NCBI RefSeq assembly: GCF_000472665.1
Contig: NZ_KI421449.1
Location: 1 to 53,050, forward strand
Length of the DNA stretch: 53,050 nt
Origin: Acetobacterium malicum subsp. dehalogenans DSM 11527
GTDB lineage: Bacteria > Bacillota > Clostridia > Eubacteriales > Eubacteriaceae
Direction: 5' to 3'
Part shown: in pieces, positions 7,730 to 15,794 of the stretch
Position numbering within the stretch: the first letter of the stretch is position 1
How the letters are laid out: every line of letters starts with the position of its first letter
Translations under genes and position numbers: made by a program
Notes under the pieces: generated by a model
What the model saw: only the letters and a program-made list of their open reading frames with translations
Databases searched by the model: none
What the model was told of the DNA's origin: nothing

Positions 7730-8815
7730 TTATCTCAAAGATAAATTCCGCTGTAAATTAACCACAAAATCCTGGATGTTGGTGATGATCGACTTCGAGC
7801 TGAGGCTGCCCCGATCCTTGAGCTTATTGACCACAAATTCGGAGATATCCACCGTATAAAAATAAACTGGCCGAATCACACCGTCAACCACCTGGTAGGA
7901 AGGGGTCATGTTGCCGGTGGCAATGGTATGGAGCTGGGTCGCCAGACAGATGATCGTAGTGGCTTTTTTGGTGTGCACCCGCAGGGCATCCTGGGCGCTG
8001 TAAACATCAGCATAGACGCCAGGTAAAGGCCCATCATCGCGAATCGAACCGGCTAAAACCATGGGGATATCATTTTTAATACAGGAACTGACAATCCCGT
8101 CTGCGATTTTATATTTTTCAATTAAATTTTCCAGAGAACCGCAACTCCGCGCCCGATTGATCGTTTCGATATGATGATAGTGGCCCAGTGACTTATTTTC
8201 TTTGGAATAGATGTCCTGACCCAGGGCGGTGTTAAAAAAGTGGGATTCCAAATCGTGGGTTGCCAGGGCATTCCCGGCAAAGAGGGCATCCACATAGCCC
8301 ATTTCCACCAGATGGGTCATGGCATTTCGGGAATCCTGATCAAAGGTTACCGCCGGGCCGAGAACCCAGAGAATATAGCCATTGTCCCGCTCGAATTCCA
8401 AGAGTTGATAGAGTCGGTCATAGTCCCGGGAGTAGGCGGTTTCCCGGGAATTGGAGGTACGAAACGAAAAATTATCACCATCTGGCTGCTTTTTACTGAA
8501 GGCAAAATGATCGACATAAACACCGTTTCCGCCATCCTCATGACGTCCGACCACCACTGCATCGCCTTTTTTGACGTTTCTGAATTCGATGGCACGGGGC
8601 CGATCATCGGCAATAACAACCACGCAGTCCATCCGACTTTCAGCCATCAGTTGCCAGTTATCATGGATTTTAAAATACTCAGGAAAGATGGTGGTGGCAT
8701 AAAAGTTTTCCGGAACCACCCCATCCATAGGAGCTGGCATCGTTCGGACGCTGGGGGCTTTGACAAAAAAGGTTTCGCTAAAATCAGGAGTTGTATAAGT
8801 GGGTAAAGTAAACAT
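7730..8815 (-). CDS. TIGR00300-family protein (LOR/SDH domain, ornithine cyclodeaminase-like)
   Basis: This 361-residue protein matches from memory the LOR/SDH-region family, whose members include archaeal ornithine cyclodeaminase and the C-terminal part of cyanobacterial AgrE/ArgZ. Landmarks are MDGVVPENFYATT near 30, MDCVVVIA, VDALFAGNALATHDLE in the NAD-binding middle, GHYHHIETINRARS, and VLAGSIRDDGPLPGVYADV followed by LATQLHTIATGNMTPS. By family it would use NAD on ornithine or a related amino acid; the substrate here is unproven. The usual N-terminal Saccharop_dh_N-like domain is missing and the protein begins directly before the core. The start has GAGGTG upstream. A bidirectional terminator separates it from the FmdE gene behind it. 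Confidence 0.8.
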   Translation of the reverse strand: MFTLPTYTTPDFSETFFVKAPSVRTMPAPMDGVVPENFYATTIFPEYFKIHDNWQLMAESRMDCVVVIADDRPRAIEFRNVKKGDAVVVGRHEDGGNGVYVDHFAFSKKQPDGDNFSFRTSNSRETAYSRDYDRLYQLLEFERDNGYILWVLGPAVTFDQDSRNAMTHLVEMGYVDALFAGNALATHDLESHFFNTALGQDIYSKENKSLGHYHHIETINRARSCGSLENLIEKYKIADGIVSSCIKNDIPMVLAGSIRDDGPLPGVYADVYSAQDALRVHTKKATTIICLATQLHTIATGNMTPSYQVVDGVIRPVYFYTVDISEFVVNKLKDRGSLSSKSIITNIQDFVVNLQRNLSLR

Positions 8816-8910
8816 GGACGCACCTCGTTATAAATTTTATCGTAAATTATTTTATTTATTATACCATATCAAAGTTGCCGATGGCACCGCAAGTGGTAAT
8901 GGCTGAGTGA

Positions 8911-8966
8911 ATAAAAAAATACCACCATGATTAATCGGTCCGGATTAATCATGGTGGTGTTTTTAA
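8911..8966. terminator. Bidirectional intrinsic terminator
   Basis: A perfect 16-bp stem (8921-8936 with 8943-8958) has a 6-nt loop and is flanked by an A-run on the left and a T-run on the right, so it can terminate on either strand. On the minus strand it ends the FmdE/UPF0210/UPF0237 transcript. Confidence 0.9.
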
Positions 8967-8974
8967 AACTCAGT

Positions 8975-9382
8975 TCAGTTATGCTTTTCAGGTAATTCGA
9001 AATGGGGTTTTTCAAAATCGAAGAGTTTTGTCGCGTCGGGTTCGTTAAGCAGGAAGGCTTCCATTTCATCACGTTCCATTGGCGGAAGTTCTTTTAAAAT
9101 TAAACGGATACTCGCACCGGTGGTTTGATTAAAAACAGAAAAAGCCTGTTTTCCGCCTTTTATAAAAGATAAATTGCCCTTTTCGCCAGTGCACTCCAGC
9201 ACCACCCGGATGCCGTCAACACTGCAGGACTCATTCTCAGCGACGCAGACAATCTGATCAGCTCCGGCCAGATCAAGGGAAAGCGCTTTGATGGCTTCCA
9301 GCGAAGCGCGGACACCAATCGCCAGGCCGGGACAGTGATGTCCGTGAAAGGTTACACATTTTTCCCATAATTCGACATTCAT
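8975..9382 (-). CDS. FmdE-domain protein (formylmethanofuran dehydrogenase subunit E-like), short form
   Basis: This 135-residue protein opens with FHGHHCPGLAIGVRAS, the hallmark His/Cys motif of the FmdE domain. It continues with ENESCSVDGIRVVLECTGEKGN, the second conserved block. The C-terminal zinc-ribbon seen in many longer members is absent. FmdE-domain proteins occur well outside methanogens, and their function in bacteria is not settled; metal binding at the CHH/Cys motifs is likely. AAAGGAG precedes the start. It lies 69 bp downstream of the UPF0210 gene, with a hairpin between them. Confidence 0.85.
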   Translation of the reverse strand: MNVELWEKCVTFHGHHCPGLAIGVRASLEAIKALSLDLAGADQIVCVAENESCSVDGIRVVLECTGEKGNLSFIKGGKQAFSVFNQTTGASIRLILKELPPMERDEMEAFLLNEPDATKLFDFEKPHFELPEKHN

Positions 9383-9407
9383 TTATTAGCTCCTTTCGAT
9401 AAAACAG

Positions 9408-9429
9408 GAGACCCACAGTTGTGGGTCCC
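9408..9429 (-). terminator. Intergenic hairpin between UPF0210 and FmdE genes
   Basis: A 7-bp perfect stem (9410-9416 with 9421-9427) with an AGTT loop lies between the two minus-strand genes. The following minus-strand sequence is only moderately T-rich, so it may be a partial terminator or an mRNA processing/stability hairpin. Confidence 0.45.
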
Positions 9430-9451
9430 CCAAGTTGCCAGTCCGATCGGG

Positions 9452-10810
9452 TTAGTTCTTAAAGCTGTGAATTGGGGCGGGAATCTGTCCGCCACGATTT
9501 ACAAAAACCGAACAGTCATTTTTATTGACCGGCATAATTGGGGCCCGCCCCAGAAGTCCGCCAAATTCGGCGGTATCACCAACATCTTTACCATAAACGG
9601 GAATGATTCGAACACCGGTGGTTTTATTATTGATGACTCCGATAGCGGCCTCATCAGCTAAGATACCGGAAATGGTGGAAGCTGGTGTATCACCGGGAAT
9701 GGCGACCATATCGATACCAACCGAGCAGACACTGGTCATCGCTTCCAGTTTGTCAAAGGTCAGGGCGCCACATTCTACCGCTTCGATCATGCCTTCGTCT
9801 TCACTGACCGGGATAAAGGCCCCGCTGAAGCCGCCCACTGAGGTGGAGGCCATAATACCGCCTTTTTTTACGGCATCATTGAGCATCGCCAGAGCTGCGG
9901 TGGTACCATGGGTGCCACAATGTTCCAGGCCCATTTCCTCCAGGATTCGAGCTACACTGTCGCCGATTTCTGGGGTTGGAGCCAGGGACAGATCCAAAAT
10001 ACCAAAGGGGACATTCAGGCGTTCAGCTACCGTTGTACCAACCAGATGGCCGGCCCGGGTAATTTTAAAGGCGGTTTTCTTGATGATTTCGGCCATTTCG
10101 CCAAAGGATGCATCCTGGGCTTTTTCAAGTGCCCGTTTGACAACACCGGGACCGCTGACTCCAACATTGAGAACTGATTCGGCTTCGCCGACGCCGTGAA
10201 AGGCGCCCGCCATAAAGGGATTGTCTTCGACTGCATTGGCAAAAGCCACAAACTTGGCACAGCCGATGGAATCGGCATCCCGGGTCAGGTAGGCGGTTTC
10301 TTTAATCACTTCGCCCAGCCGTTTGACGGCGTCCATGTTAATACCAGCTTTAGAGGAACCAAGATTGACAGACGAACAGACGCAATTGGTGGTGGCCAGA
10401 GCTTCAGGGATGGAATCGATGAGAATCCGATCACCTTTGGTGAACCCCTTAGGGACAAGGGCCGAAAAACCACCAATGAAGTTAATCCCGACGGTTGCGG
10501 CGGCAGCATCGAGGGTTTTGGCATATTCAACATAATTAAGATCATCGCTGCTGCCGGCGATGAGCGCAATCGGGGTTACTGAGATCCGTTTATTAACAAT
10601 CGGAATTCCCAATTCATTTTCAATCCGTTCCCCTTCTTTGACCAGGTTTTCGGCCAGACGGGTAATTTTTTCATAGATTTTCTGACGACTTTTGGCTCCA
10701 GAGGAATCAATACAGTCCAGTAACGAAATTCCCATCGTGATGGTCCGGATATCCAGGCGCTCTTTTTCGATCATTCTAACCGTCTCGAGGACGTCTTTAA
10801 ACATTGCCAT
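9452..10810 (-). CDS. UPF0210 (DUF711) family protein
   Basis: This 452-residue protein has the full length and sequence style of UPF0210. Features include [23 protein letters not shown] at the N terminus (read in two pieces), [15 protein letters not shown] near 70, the Gly-rich [34 protein letters not shown], and the C-terminal [18 protein letters not shown]. The biochemical role is not established. It is encoded directly behind an ACT-domain UPF0237 gene (11 bp gap). That pairing recurs in Firmicutes and archaea and suggests the ACT protein senses a ligand for it. Confidence 0.9.
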   Translation of the reverse strand: MAMFKDVLETVRMIEKERLDIRTITMGISLLDCIDSSGAKSRQKIYEKITRLAENLVKEGERIENELGIPIVNKRISVTPIALIAGSSDDLNYVEYAKTLDAAAATVGINFIGGFSALVPKGFTKGDRILIDSIPEALATTNCVCSSVNLGSSKAGINMDAVKRLGEVIKETAYLTRDADSIGCAKFVAFANAVEDNPFMAGAFHGVGEAESVLNVGVSGPGVVKRALEKAQDASFGEMAEIIKKTAFKITRAGHLVGTTVAERLNVPFGILDLSLAPTPEIGDSVARILEEMGLEHCGTHGTTAALAMLNDAVKKGGIMASTSVGGFSGAFIPVSEDEGMIEAVECGALTFDKLEAMTSVCSVGIDMVAIPGDTPASTISGILADEAAIGVINNKTTGVRIIPVYGKDVGDTAEFGGLLGRAPIMPVNKNDCSVFVNRGGQIPAPIHSFKN

Positions 10811-10821
10811 AATCGGGCCGC

Positions 10822-11091
10822 CTAAATGGTGTGCATGGCATTGAAAAGATCTTCATGCTGAATACGGATCGACATGCCAATGGTTTCGCCCACTTCTTCA
10901 AGGGCGGCTTTCAGGATATTAAAATCAACTGACATGTTGGTCATATCCACAAGCATGATCATGGTGAAAAAATCATGCATAACTGTCTGGCTGATATCTT
11001 CAATATTGACACTGTTTTCGGCCAAAATCTTCGATACATTATAAATTATTCCGGTGCGGTCTTTTCCAATAACCGTAACTACTGCTCTCAT
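10822..11091 (-). CDS. UPF0237 ACT-domain protein
   Basis: This 89-residue protein is a single ACT domain: [19 protein letters not shown], then [23 protein letters not shown] domains bind small ligands, usually amino acids, and regulate a partner; here the partner is probably the UPF0210 protein encoded next. I chose ATG 11091 over an upstream in-frame ATG at 11115 because AAGGAG lies about 9 bp before it and 89 residues is the usual family length. It is the first gene of a minus-strand operon divergent from the dcw cluster. Confidence 0.9.
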   Translation of the reverse strand: MRAVVTVIGKDRTGIIYNVSKILAENSVNIEDISQTVMHDFFTMIMLVDMTNMSVDFNILKAALEEVGETIGMSIRIQHEDLFNAMHTI

Positions 11092-11286
11092 TTTAAATAA
11101 CTCCTTAATTTTCATTATTTTATTAGTTTAAACCAAAACCCGGACAATCACAAGTTATAATGTAGAATTTAAGAACAAACATGCTGGTGAATTTATTTTT
11201 AAGTTTTTTGATATAAAATTAATACAAATGATGGGAATTTTTAACAAAATAAATCTTTGATTTTTGCTTAATAGCCGGTTTCGCAA

Positions 11287-11315
11287 CTTGTGAAGGGTGG
11301 TGGAGTGTGGTATAA
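11287..11315 (+). promoter_or_regulatory. Promoter of the dcw (mraZ) operon
   Basis: TTGTGA (11287-11292), a 17-bp spacer and TATAAT (11310-11315), with TGG before TATAAT forming an extended -10. The start codon of mraZ is 46 bp further on. Confidence 0.85.
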
Positions 11316-11330
11316 TGTGGAAGAAAATGG
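11296..11330 (+). promoter_or_regulatory. Four-box direct repeat over the mraZ promoter (candidate MraZ operator)
   Basis: TGG[T/A] recurs at 11297, 11307, 11317 and 11327, exactly every 10 bp. Three of the four are GTGG[T/A] and the last is ATGGA. The array overlaps the -10 box and start point. MraZ in other bacteria binds direct repeats of TGGG or GTGG type at 10-bp spacing in front of its own gene, so this is very probably the autoregulatory site. Confidence 0.7.
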
Positions 11331-11360
11331 AAGAGCAAAGTAAGAAGGAGGGGGATCTGA

Positions 11361-11792
11361 ATGTTTTTTGGAGAGTATGAACATAATATCGACGACAAGG
11401 GACGATTGATCATTCCTTCAAAATTCAGAGAATCTCTGGGCGGAGAATTTGTCTTAACAAAGGGACTGGATTGCTGCCTGTTTGTTTTTTCCATGGAAGA
11501 ATGGGAAAATTTTGAAAGTAAATTAAAATCTCTGCCAGTATCAGATAAGGATGCACGGGCATTTACCCGATTTTTCTTCGCCGGTGCCGCCGATTGCGAA
11601 TTGGATCGCCAGGGCCGGGCAAGTATACCACTGTCCTTGCGCAAATATGCAAAAATAACAAAAGAGGTGACCATTATCGGAGTTTCAAATCGCTTGGAAA
11701 TTTGGGACAGTCAACTGTGGTCCAGCTATAACGATAACGATGACTTAAATTATGAGGACATTGCCAATAACATGGCAATGCTGGGAATATAA
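11361..11792 (+). CDS. mraZ: Transcriptional regulator MraZ
   Basis: This 143-residue protein has two SpoVT/AbrB-like halves, each with the D-x-K-G-R / D-x-Q-G-R signature: [14 protein letters not shown] near 16 and [13 protein letters not shown] near 84. MraZ is a ring-forming DNA-binding regulator of the division and cell-wall cluster. GGAGGGGG lies 8-10 bp before the ATG. It is the first gene of the cluster and directly abuts rsmH (TAAATG). The repeat array over its promoter fits autoregulation. Confidence 0.97.
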   Translation: MFFGEYEHNIDDKGRLIIPSKFRESLGGEFVLTKGLDCCLFVFSMEEWENFESKLKSLPVSDKDARAFTRFFFAGAADCELDRQGRASIPLSLRKYAKITKEVTIIGVSNRLEIWDSQLWSSYNDNDDLNYEDIANNMAMLGI

Positions 11793-12749
11793 ATGAAGCC
11801 ACAGACATTTTCACATACCACCGTATTACTGCGGGAATCCATCGAAGGCCTGGACATTAAGTCAGACGGCATTTACGTGGATTGTACCCTGGGCGGCGGT
11901 GGTCATTCCCAATGGATTTGCGAATCATTGGATGAAAACGGCATTTTGGTCGGTATCGATCAGGATGATTATGCTTTGGCTTATGCCAAAAATCGCCTGG
12001 CAGATTTTGTCTGCCAACGTCATTTTGTAAAAAGTAATTTTGCCAGTTTAGCCAAGGTTCTAAAGGGCCTCCATCTCTTTGGAATCGACGGTATTCTATA
12101 TGACCTCGGGGTTTCGTCATTTCAACTGGATGACGATACCCGAGGCTTTTCTTATCATAACGATGGTCCTCTGGACATGCGGATGAACCAGTCGGCGGAG
12201 TTAACTGCCGAAATGGTAGTAAACGACTATGCGCCCGGGGAACTGAAAAAAATACTGTTTCTATATGGCGAAGAAAAATTTGCCAGCCAAATTGTCAAAT
12301 CGATCGTTAAAGCCAGAACGCTTAAACGAATCACCACCACTTTGGAGCTAAGTGAAATTGTCAAGAATGCTTATCCTCCCAAAGAACGTTTTAAAGAAAA
12401 ACATCCCTCCAGAAAAACATTCCAGGCCATTCGGCTGGAAGTCAATGGGGAGTTGAAAATATTGGAAGATGCCTTGACCCAGGGACTTGAAGCCCTGAAA
12501 CCGGGCGGAAGAATGTGTGTCATTACCTTTCATTCGCTGGAGGATCGGGTTGTCAAGCATCTCTTTAAAAACAAAGCCAATCCCTGCACCTGCCCTTCGG
12601 ATTTCCCCCAATGTGTTTGTGGAAAATTACCGGAAGTGAAGCTAATTTCCAGAAAACCGATTGTTCCGGGGGCTGATGAGACTTCAGAAAACCGGCGTTC
12701 TCGAAGTGCAAAACTGCGGATTGTTGAAAAGCTGGGAACAGAAAGTTAA
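11793..12749 (+). CDS. rsmH: 16S rRNA (cytosine-1402-N4)-methyltransferase
   Basis: This 318-residue protein has the MraW/RsmH motifs: DCTLGGGGHSQWI (SAM binding, near 30), ILYDLGVSSFQLDD near 103, and the C-terminal CVITFHSLEDRVVK. It methylates C1402 of 16S rRNA at the decoding centre. It starts immediately after the mraZ stop, so translation is probably coupled. Length and order are standard for the dcw cluster. Confidence 0.97.
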   Translation: MKPQTFSHTTVLLRESIEGLDIKSDGIYVDCTLGGGGHSQWICESLDENGILVGIDQDDYALAYAKNRLADFVCQRHFVKSNFASLAKVLKGLHLFGIDGILYDLGVSSFQLDDDTRGFSYHNDGPLDMRMNQSAELTAEMVVNDYAPGELKKILFLYGEEKFASQIVKSIVKARTLKRITTTLELSEIVKNAYPPKERFKEKHPSRKTFQAIRLEVNGELKILEDALTQGLEALKPGGRMCVITFHSLEDRVVKHLFKNKANPCTCPSDFPQCVCGKLPEVKLISRKPIVPGADETSENRRSRSAKLRIVEKLGTES

Positions 12750-12764
12750 ATAAAGGAGCGTTCC

Positions 12765-13148
12765 ATGGCGACCACACAAAAAAGAGTGAAAATGCCCAAA
12801 CAAAAAGAAAAACATATGACTACAAGCTCTTATGTTATGCTCATTGGCTTAATTGCGTTTGTGGCGATGATTGGCATATTATTTCAACATGCATTGATCA
12901 CCGAAAAGAACACTGAAATTCGCGAACTCCAGAAAACCCTGGAGGATGCCATACAGGTCAATGACAGTAAAGAAGGTCAGTTGGTAACCAATATGAATCT
13001 GCAATCAATTGAGGCTCAAGCCAGAGGTTATGGTATGACCGAGCCGGTTCAGGAACAATATCGTCGCGAACTGGTGACCGAAAAAAAGGAAGAGTCGCTG
13101 ATGACAGATTCACAAATTGTCAGGAGCTGGTTTGAAAATTTGTTTTAA
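12765..13148 (+). CDS. ftsL: Cell division protein FtsL
   Basis: This 127-residue protein has a short basic cytosolic N terminus, one membrane segment (about 22-44, SSYVMLIGLIAFVAMIGIL) and a periplasm-side coiled-coil (about 45-75, TEIRELQKTLEDA). This is the FtsL topology, and it lies in the FtsL position between rsmH and the PBP gene. FtsL with DivIB and DivIC bridges the septal synthase to the divisome. FtsL sequences are poorly conserved, so the call relies on topology and place. AAAGGAGCG precedes the ATG. Confidence 0.88.
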   Translation: MATTQKRVKMPKQKEKHMTTSSYVMLIGLIAFVAMIGILFQHALITEKNTEIRELQKTLEDAIQVNDSKEGQLVTNMNLQSIEAQARGYGMTEPVQEQYRRELVTEKKEESLMTDSQIVRSWFENLF

Positions 13149-13209
13149 GTTAGGGTTTATTTAAGCTGAATCAGGTAAGCTTAACTGAATAAAAATTTGG
13201 AGAAAAAAT

Positions 13210-15618
13210 GTGAATATAAAAAAGAAGGCACAACGAGAGATTGGACCGGTCGGCAAACAGAATCGAATCATGATTGCCATGGTTGTACTTTCATTGTGCT
13301 TAATTATTGTTATTGGAAAATTGTTTTCCCTGCAAATTGTCAATTCAACTGGAAAATATGAAAGGCAAGTGGACCAACTAGTCGAAGAAGTACCAATTAA
13401 GGCATCACGCGGGGATATTTATGATCGGAACAAAAATGTTCTGGCTAAGGATTCTTCAGCCACGGCGGTCAACGTGATTCCTTATGAGGTGGAAGATCCC
13501 GATCGGTTAGCCAAAACATTAAGCAGTAAACTGGGTTTGAAGGTTGAAGATGTTCAGACAAAGATCTCGGTTCTGGAAAATGACATTGTTGAAGTCAAAA
13601 CCGGTATCAGTCAGGGCGCCGCAGTTATTGTGCTCAGCCACAATTTTGCCGGCGTAACGATTGAAGAGGGGACTTTGTATTTTGAGCCAATCAGTATCAA
13701 AGATCCTGAAGCAGTGGCATCGGCTATTTCTAAAGATCTGGATTATGATTATGAATCGCTTTATGACAAAGCCACCCGAAAAGAAAATCAGCCAGTGCTG
13801 ATTCTTGGAAAGGTCGATAATGCCCTGGCCCTGGAAATAAGGGAATCGGAAGCGATCAAAGATGAGGAAGGCGAAATCGAAAGCTATAACGGTATTGAAT
13901 TGCTGGATGATTACCGGCGTTATTATACCAATGGTAACTTTGCCTCCTACATTCTCGGTTTTACCGGGACCGATTACAGCGGGCTCTACGGTGTCGAAGC
14001 AACCTATGAAGATGTGTTAAGCGGCGAAGACGGGGTTGTTTATTTTCAGAAAGATGCTGATGGCAATCAGATTCCTTCCCAGACTAAGATTCTCAAAGAA
14101 CCGGTTCAGGGCGAGGATATCGTCTTAACCATCGACAGCAATATTCAGCTGATGGCTGAAAAGGCCGTGGAGGAAGCCGCAGCAACCTGGAAAACCAAAA
14201 GTGTTACTGCTATTGTAATGGAAACAAAAACCGGAGAAGTGGTAGCCATGGCGACCACCCCGGATTATAATCTTAATGATCCGTTTACTCTGGATCCTAA
14301 TTTTGTAGCGACTCATGCAGCCGATCTGACTGGAAAAACAGAGCAGGAAAAACTGGCTGAGATGTATAAGAACCAGGCCGTCAGTTTTATCTACGAACCA
14401 GGTTCCACCTTTAAAGCCCTGACCGGGGCGGCGGCCCTGGAAGAAGGGGTTATTACCCCGGATACGGTGGTTTATTGTGGGGGATCAATCCAAATTGGGG
14501 ATGCCGTCATAAACTGTGCGACTGGCCCCCACGGCAGTATTACGGTATCGGATGCTATTGCCCATTCCTGCAATCCCGGGTTGGTTCAGATTATTGAAAA
14601 ATTGAATCCCGATGTTTTCTACCAGTATGTCTATAATTTTGGCCTGGGAGAAACGACCGGGATTGAACTCGATGGCGAAGAAGCCGGAATTGTCAACCGT
14701 TTATCCACTGCCAACGGTGGCGTTAATGAAGTTGATTATGCCACCTTTTCATTTGGACAGGGGTTGGCGGTTACACCGATTCAAATCGTCAGCGCCTTAA
14801 ACTGCGTTGTCAATAATGGCTATTATGTAAAACCGACGATTATCTCCAGTGAAACCAAGGGGCAGGCAATTGAATCGCCCAAACAGATTATTTCAAAGGA
14901 AACCTCGGCAGCGACCAGAGAAATCATGCGTAAGGTGGTCGGTTATGATGCTGATATGACCGCTCTTTCAGAAGGTTACAGCATCGGTGGAAAAACGGGA
15001 ACGGCTGAAAAATTCATTAATGGTGAATATTCCAGTTCCAAGTACGTTACTTCCTTTTATTGCTTTTCGCCAGTTGAAGATCCCAAATATTCGGTTTATG
15101 TAGTATTAGACGAACCGGCGGCCGGCGCTTATGGGAGTACCAGTGCAGCGCCAACCGCCATCAGTTTAATAAAGCAGGCTCTCAATTATAACTCGGCAGA
15201 CACCACCCTCAGTGGTGCTGCTACTGAAGAAATTCAAAAGGGGACCATCACAGTTCCCGATCTGGTCGGTCAAAATATTGATTTTGCAGCCAGTATTCTC
15301 AATGAAAAAGGAATAAAATATGTCGTTGATCCGGCCACCAGTGGCACTATGGTTGTCAATCAAAGCCTTCCCACCAATTCGGTCTATGATCCGAATACAG
15401 AATTGATTCTGGCTTTGGGCAATGCTGACAGTGCGGCCGCCGGAACGGTAATTGTTCCCGACTTAAAAGGACTATCAATTCAAAGTGCCAATGAAATCCT
15501 CACTGGATTGGGACTTAATCTTAAAATTACAGGTAATGGTTTTGCATCAAGTCAAACTCCGGCAGCAACAACCGTTGTGGATAAGGGCAGTGACGTCAGC
15601 GTAACGTTTACCCCATAG
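13210..15618 (+). CDS. Class B penicillin-binding protein with two PASTA domains (FtsI/SpoVD type)
   Basis: This 802-residue protein has one N-terminal membrane segment (about 18-40) and a PBP dimerisation region (KASRGDIYDRNKNVLA near 60). The transpeptidase domain carries S399-T-F-K402, S453-C-N455 and K595-T-G597. Two C-terminal PASTA repeats follow (TVPDLVGQNI near 680, IVPDLKGLSI near 750). It cross-links septal peptidoglycan. A second PASTA repeat makes it longer than a typical SpoVD. The start is GTG 13210 with GGAG upstream; an ATG two bases earlier is out of frame. It could be the vegetative FtsI or the sporulation SpoVD enzyme; only one such gene is present here. Confidence 0.95.
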   Translation: MNIKKKAQREIGPVGKQNRIMIAMVVLSLCLIIVIGKLFSLQIVNSTGKYERQVDQLVEEVPIKASRGDIYDRNKNVLAKDSSATAVNVIPYEVEDPDRLAKTLSSKLGLKVEDVQTKISVLENDIVEVKTGISQGAAVIVLSHNFAGVTIEEGTLYFEPISIKDPEAVASAISKDLDYDYESLYDKATRKENQPVLILGKVDNALALEIRESEAIKDEEGEIESYNGIELLDDYRRYYTNGNFASYILGFTGTDYSGLYGVEATYEDVLSGEDGVVYFQKDADGNQIPSQTKILKEPVQGEDIVLTIDSNIQLMAEKAVEEAAATWKTKSVTAIVMETKTGEVVAMATTPDYNLNDPFTLDPNFVATHAADLTGKTEQEKLAEMYKNQAVSFIYEPGSTFKALTGAAALEEGVITPDTVVYCGGSIQIGDAVINCATGPHGSITVSDAIAHSCNPGLVQIIEKLNPDVFYQYVYNFGLGETTGIELDGEEAGIVNRLSTANGGVNEVDYATFSFGQGLAVTPIQIVSALNCVVNNGYYVKPTIISSETKGQAIESPKQIISKETSAATREIMRKVVGYDADMTALSEGYSIGGKTGTAEKFINGEYSSSKYVTSFYCFSPVEDPKYSVYVVLDEPAAGAYGSTSAAPTAISLIKQALNYNSADTTLSGAATEEIQKGTITVPDLVGQNIDFAASILNEKGIKYVVDPATSGTMVVNQSLPTNSVYDPNTELILALGNADSAAAGTVIVPDLKGLSIQSANEILTGLGLNLKITGNGFASSQTPAATTVVDKGSDVSVTFTP

Positions 15619-15627
15619 TAGAGTAAC

Positions 15628-15660
15628 AGAAAAGCGAGGGGGAAATTCCTTGCTTTTCTT
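15628..15660 (+). terminator. Hairpin after the PBP gene
   Basis: A 12-bp stem (15628-15639 with 15648-15659, one G-U) has a 8-nt loop and a short, weak T tail. It may be a partial terminator or an attenuator between the PBP gene and murF. Confidence 0.55.
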
Positions 15661-15673
15661 TATGTTCAAAGTT

Positions 15674-15682
15674 TGATATAAT
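15674..15682 (+). promoter_or_regulatory. Extended -10 promoter upstream of murF
   Basis: TGATATAAT (15674-15682) is an extended -10 box about 112 bp before the murF start. Its -35 is poor. With the preceding hairpin it would give murF and the genes after it their own transcription start. Confidence 0.5.
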
Positions 15683-15794
15683 ATCAGGGTCTTTTTGGAC
15701 AGCGGATTTTGATGATGAGAATTGCCCTAGAATTAAGTCAGAACGAGCAAAATAAGAACGAACTAAAATATTAGAGAAAGTTCAGGTATTATCG

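Noticed and set aside
8240-8806. 188-codon open frame opposite the TIGR00300 gene
   Set aside because: It lies fully antisense to a clear protein family match, has no ribosome-binding site and its product resembles nothing.
9603-10199. 198-codon open frame opposite UPF0210
   Set aside because: It is a shadow of the conserved minus-strand gene; its composition (Ser/Pro/Ala-rich) mirrors third-position bias.
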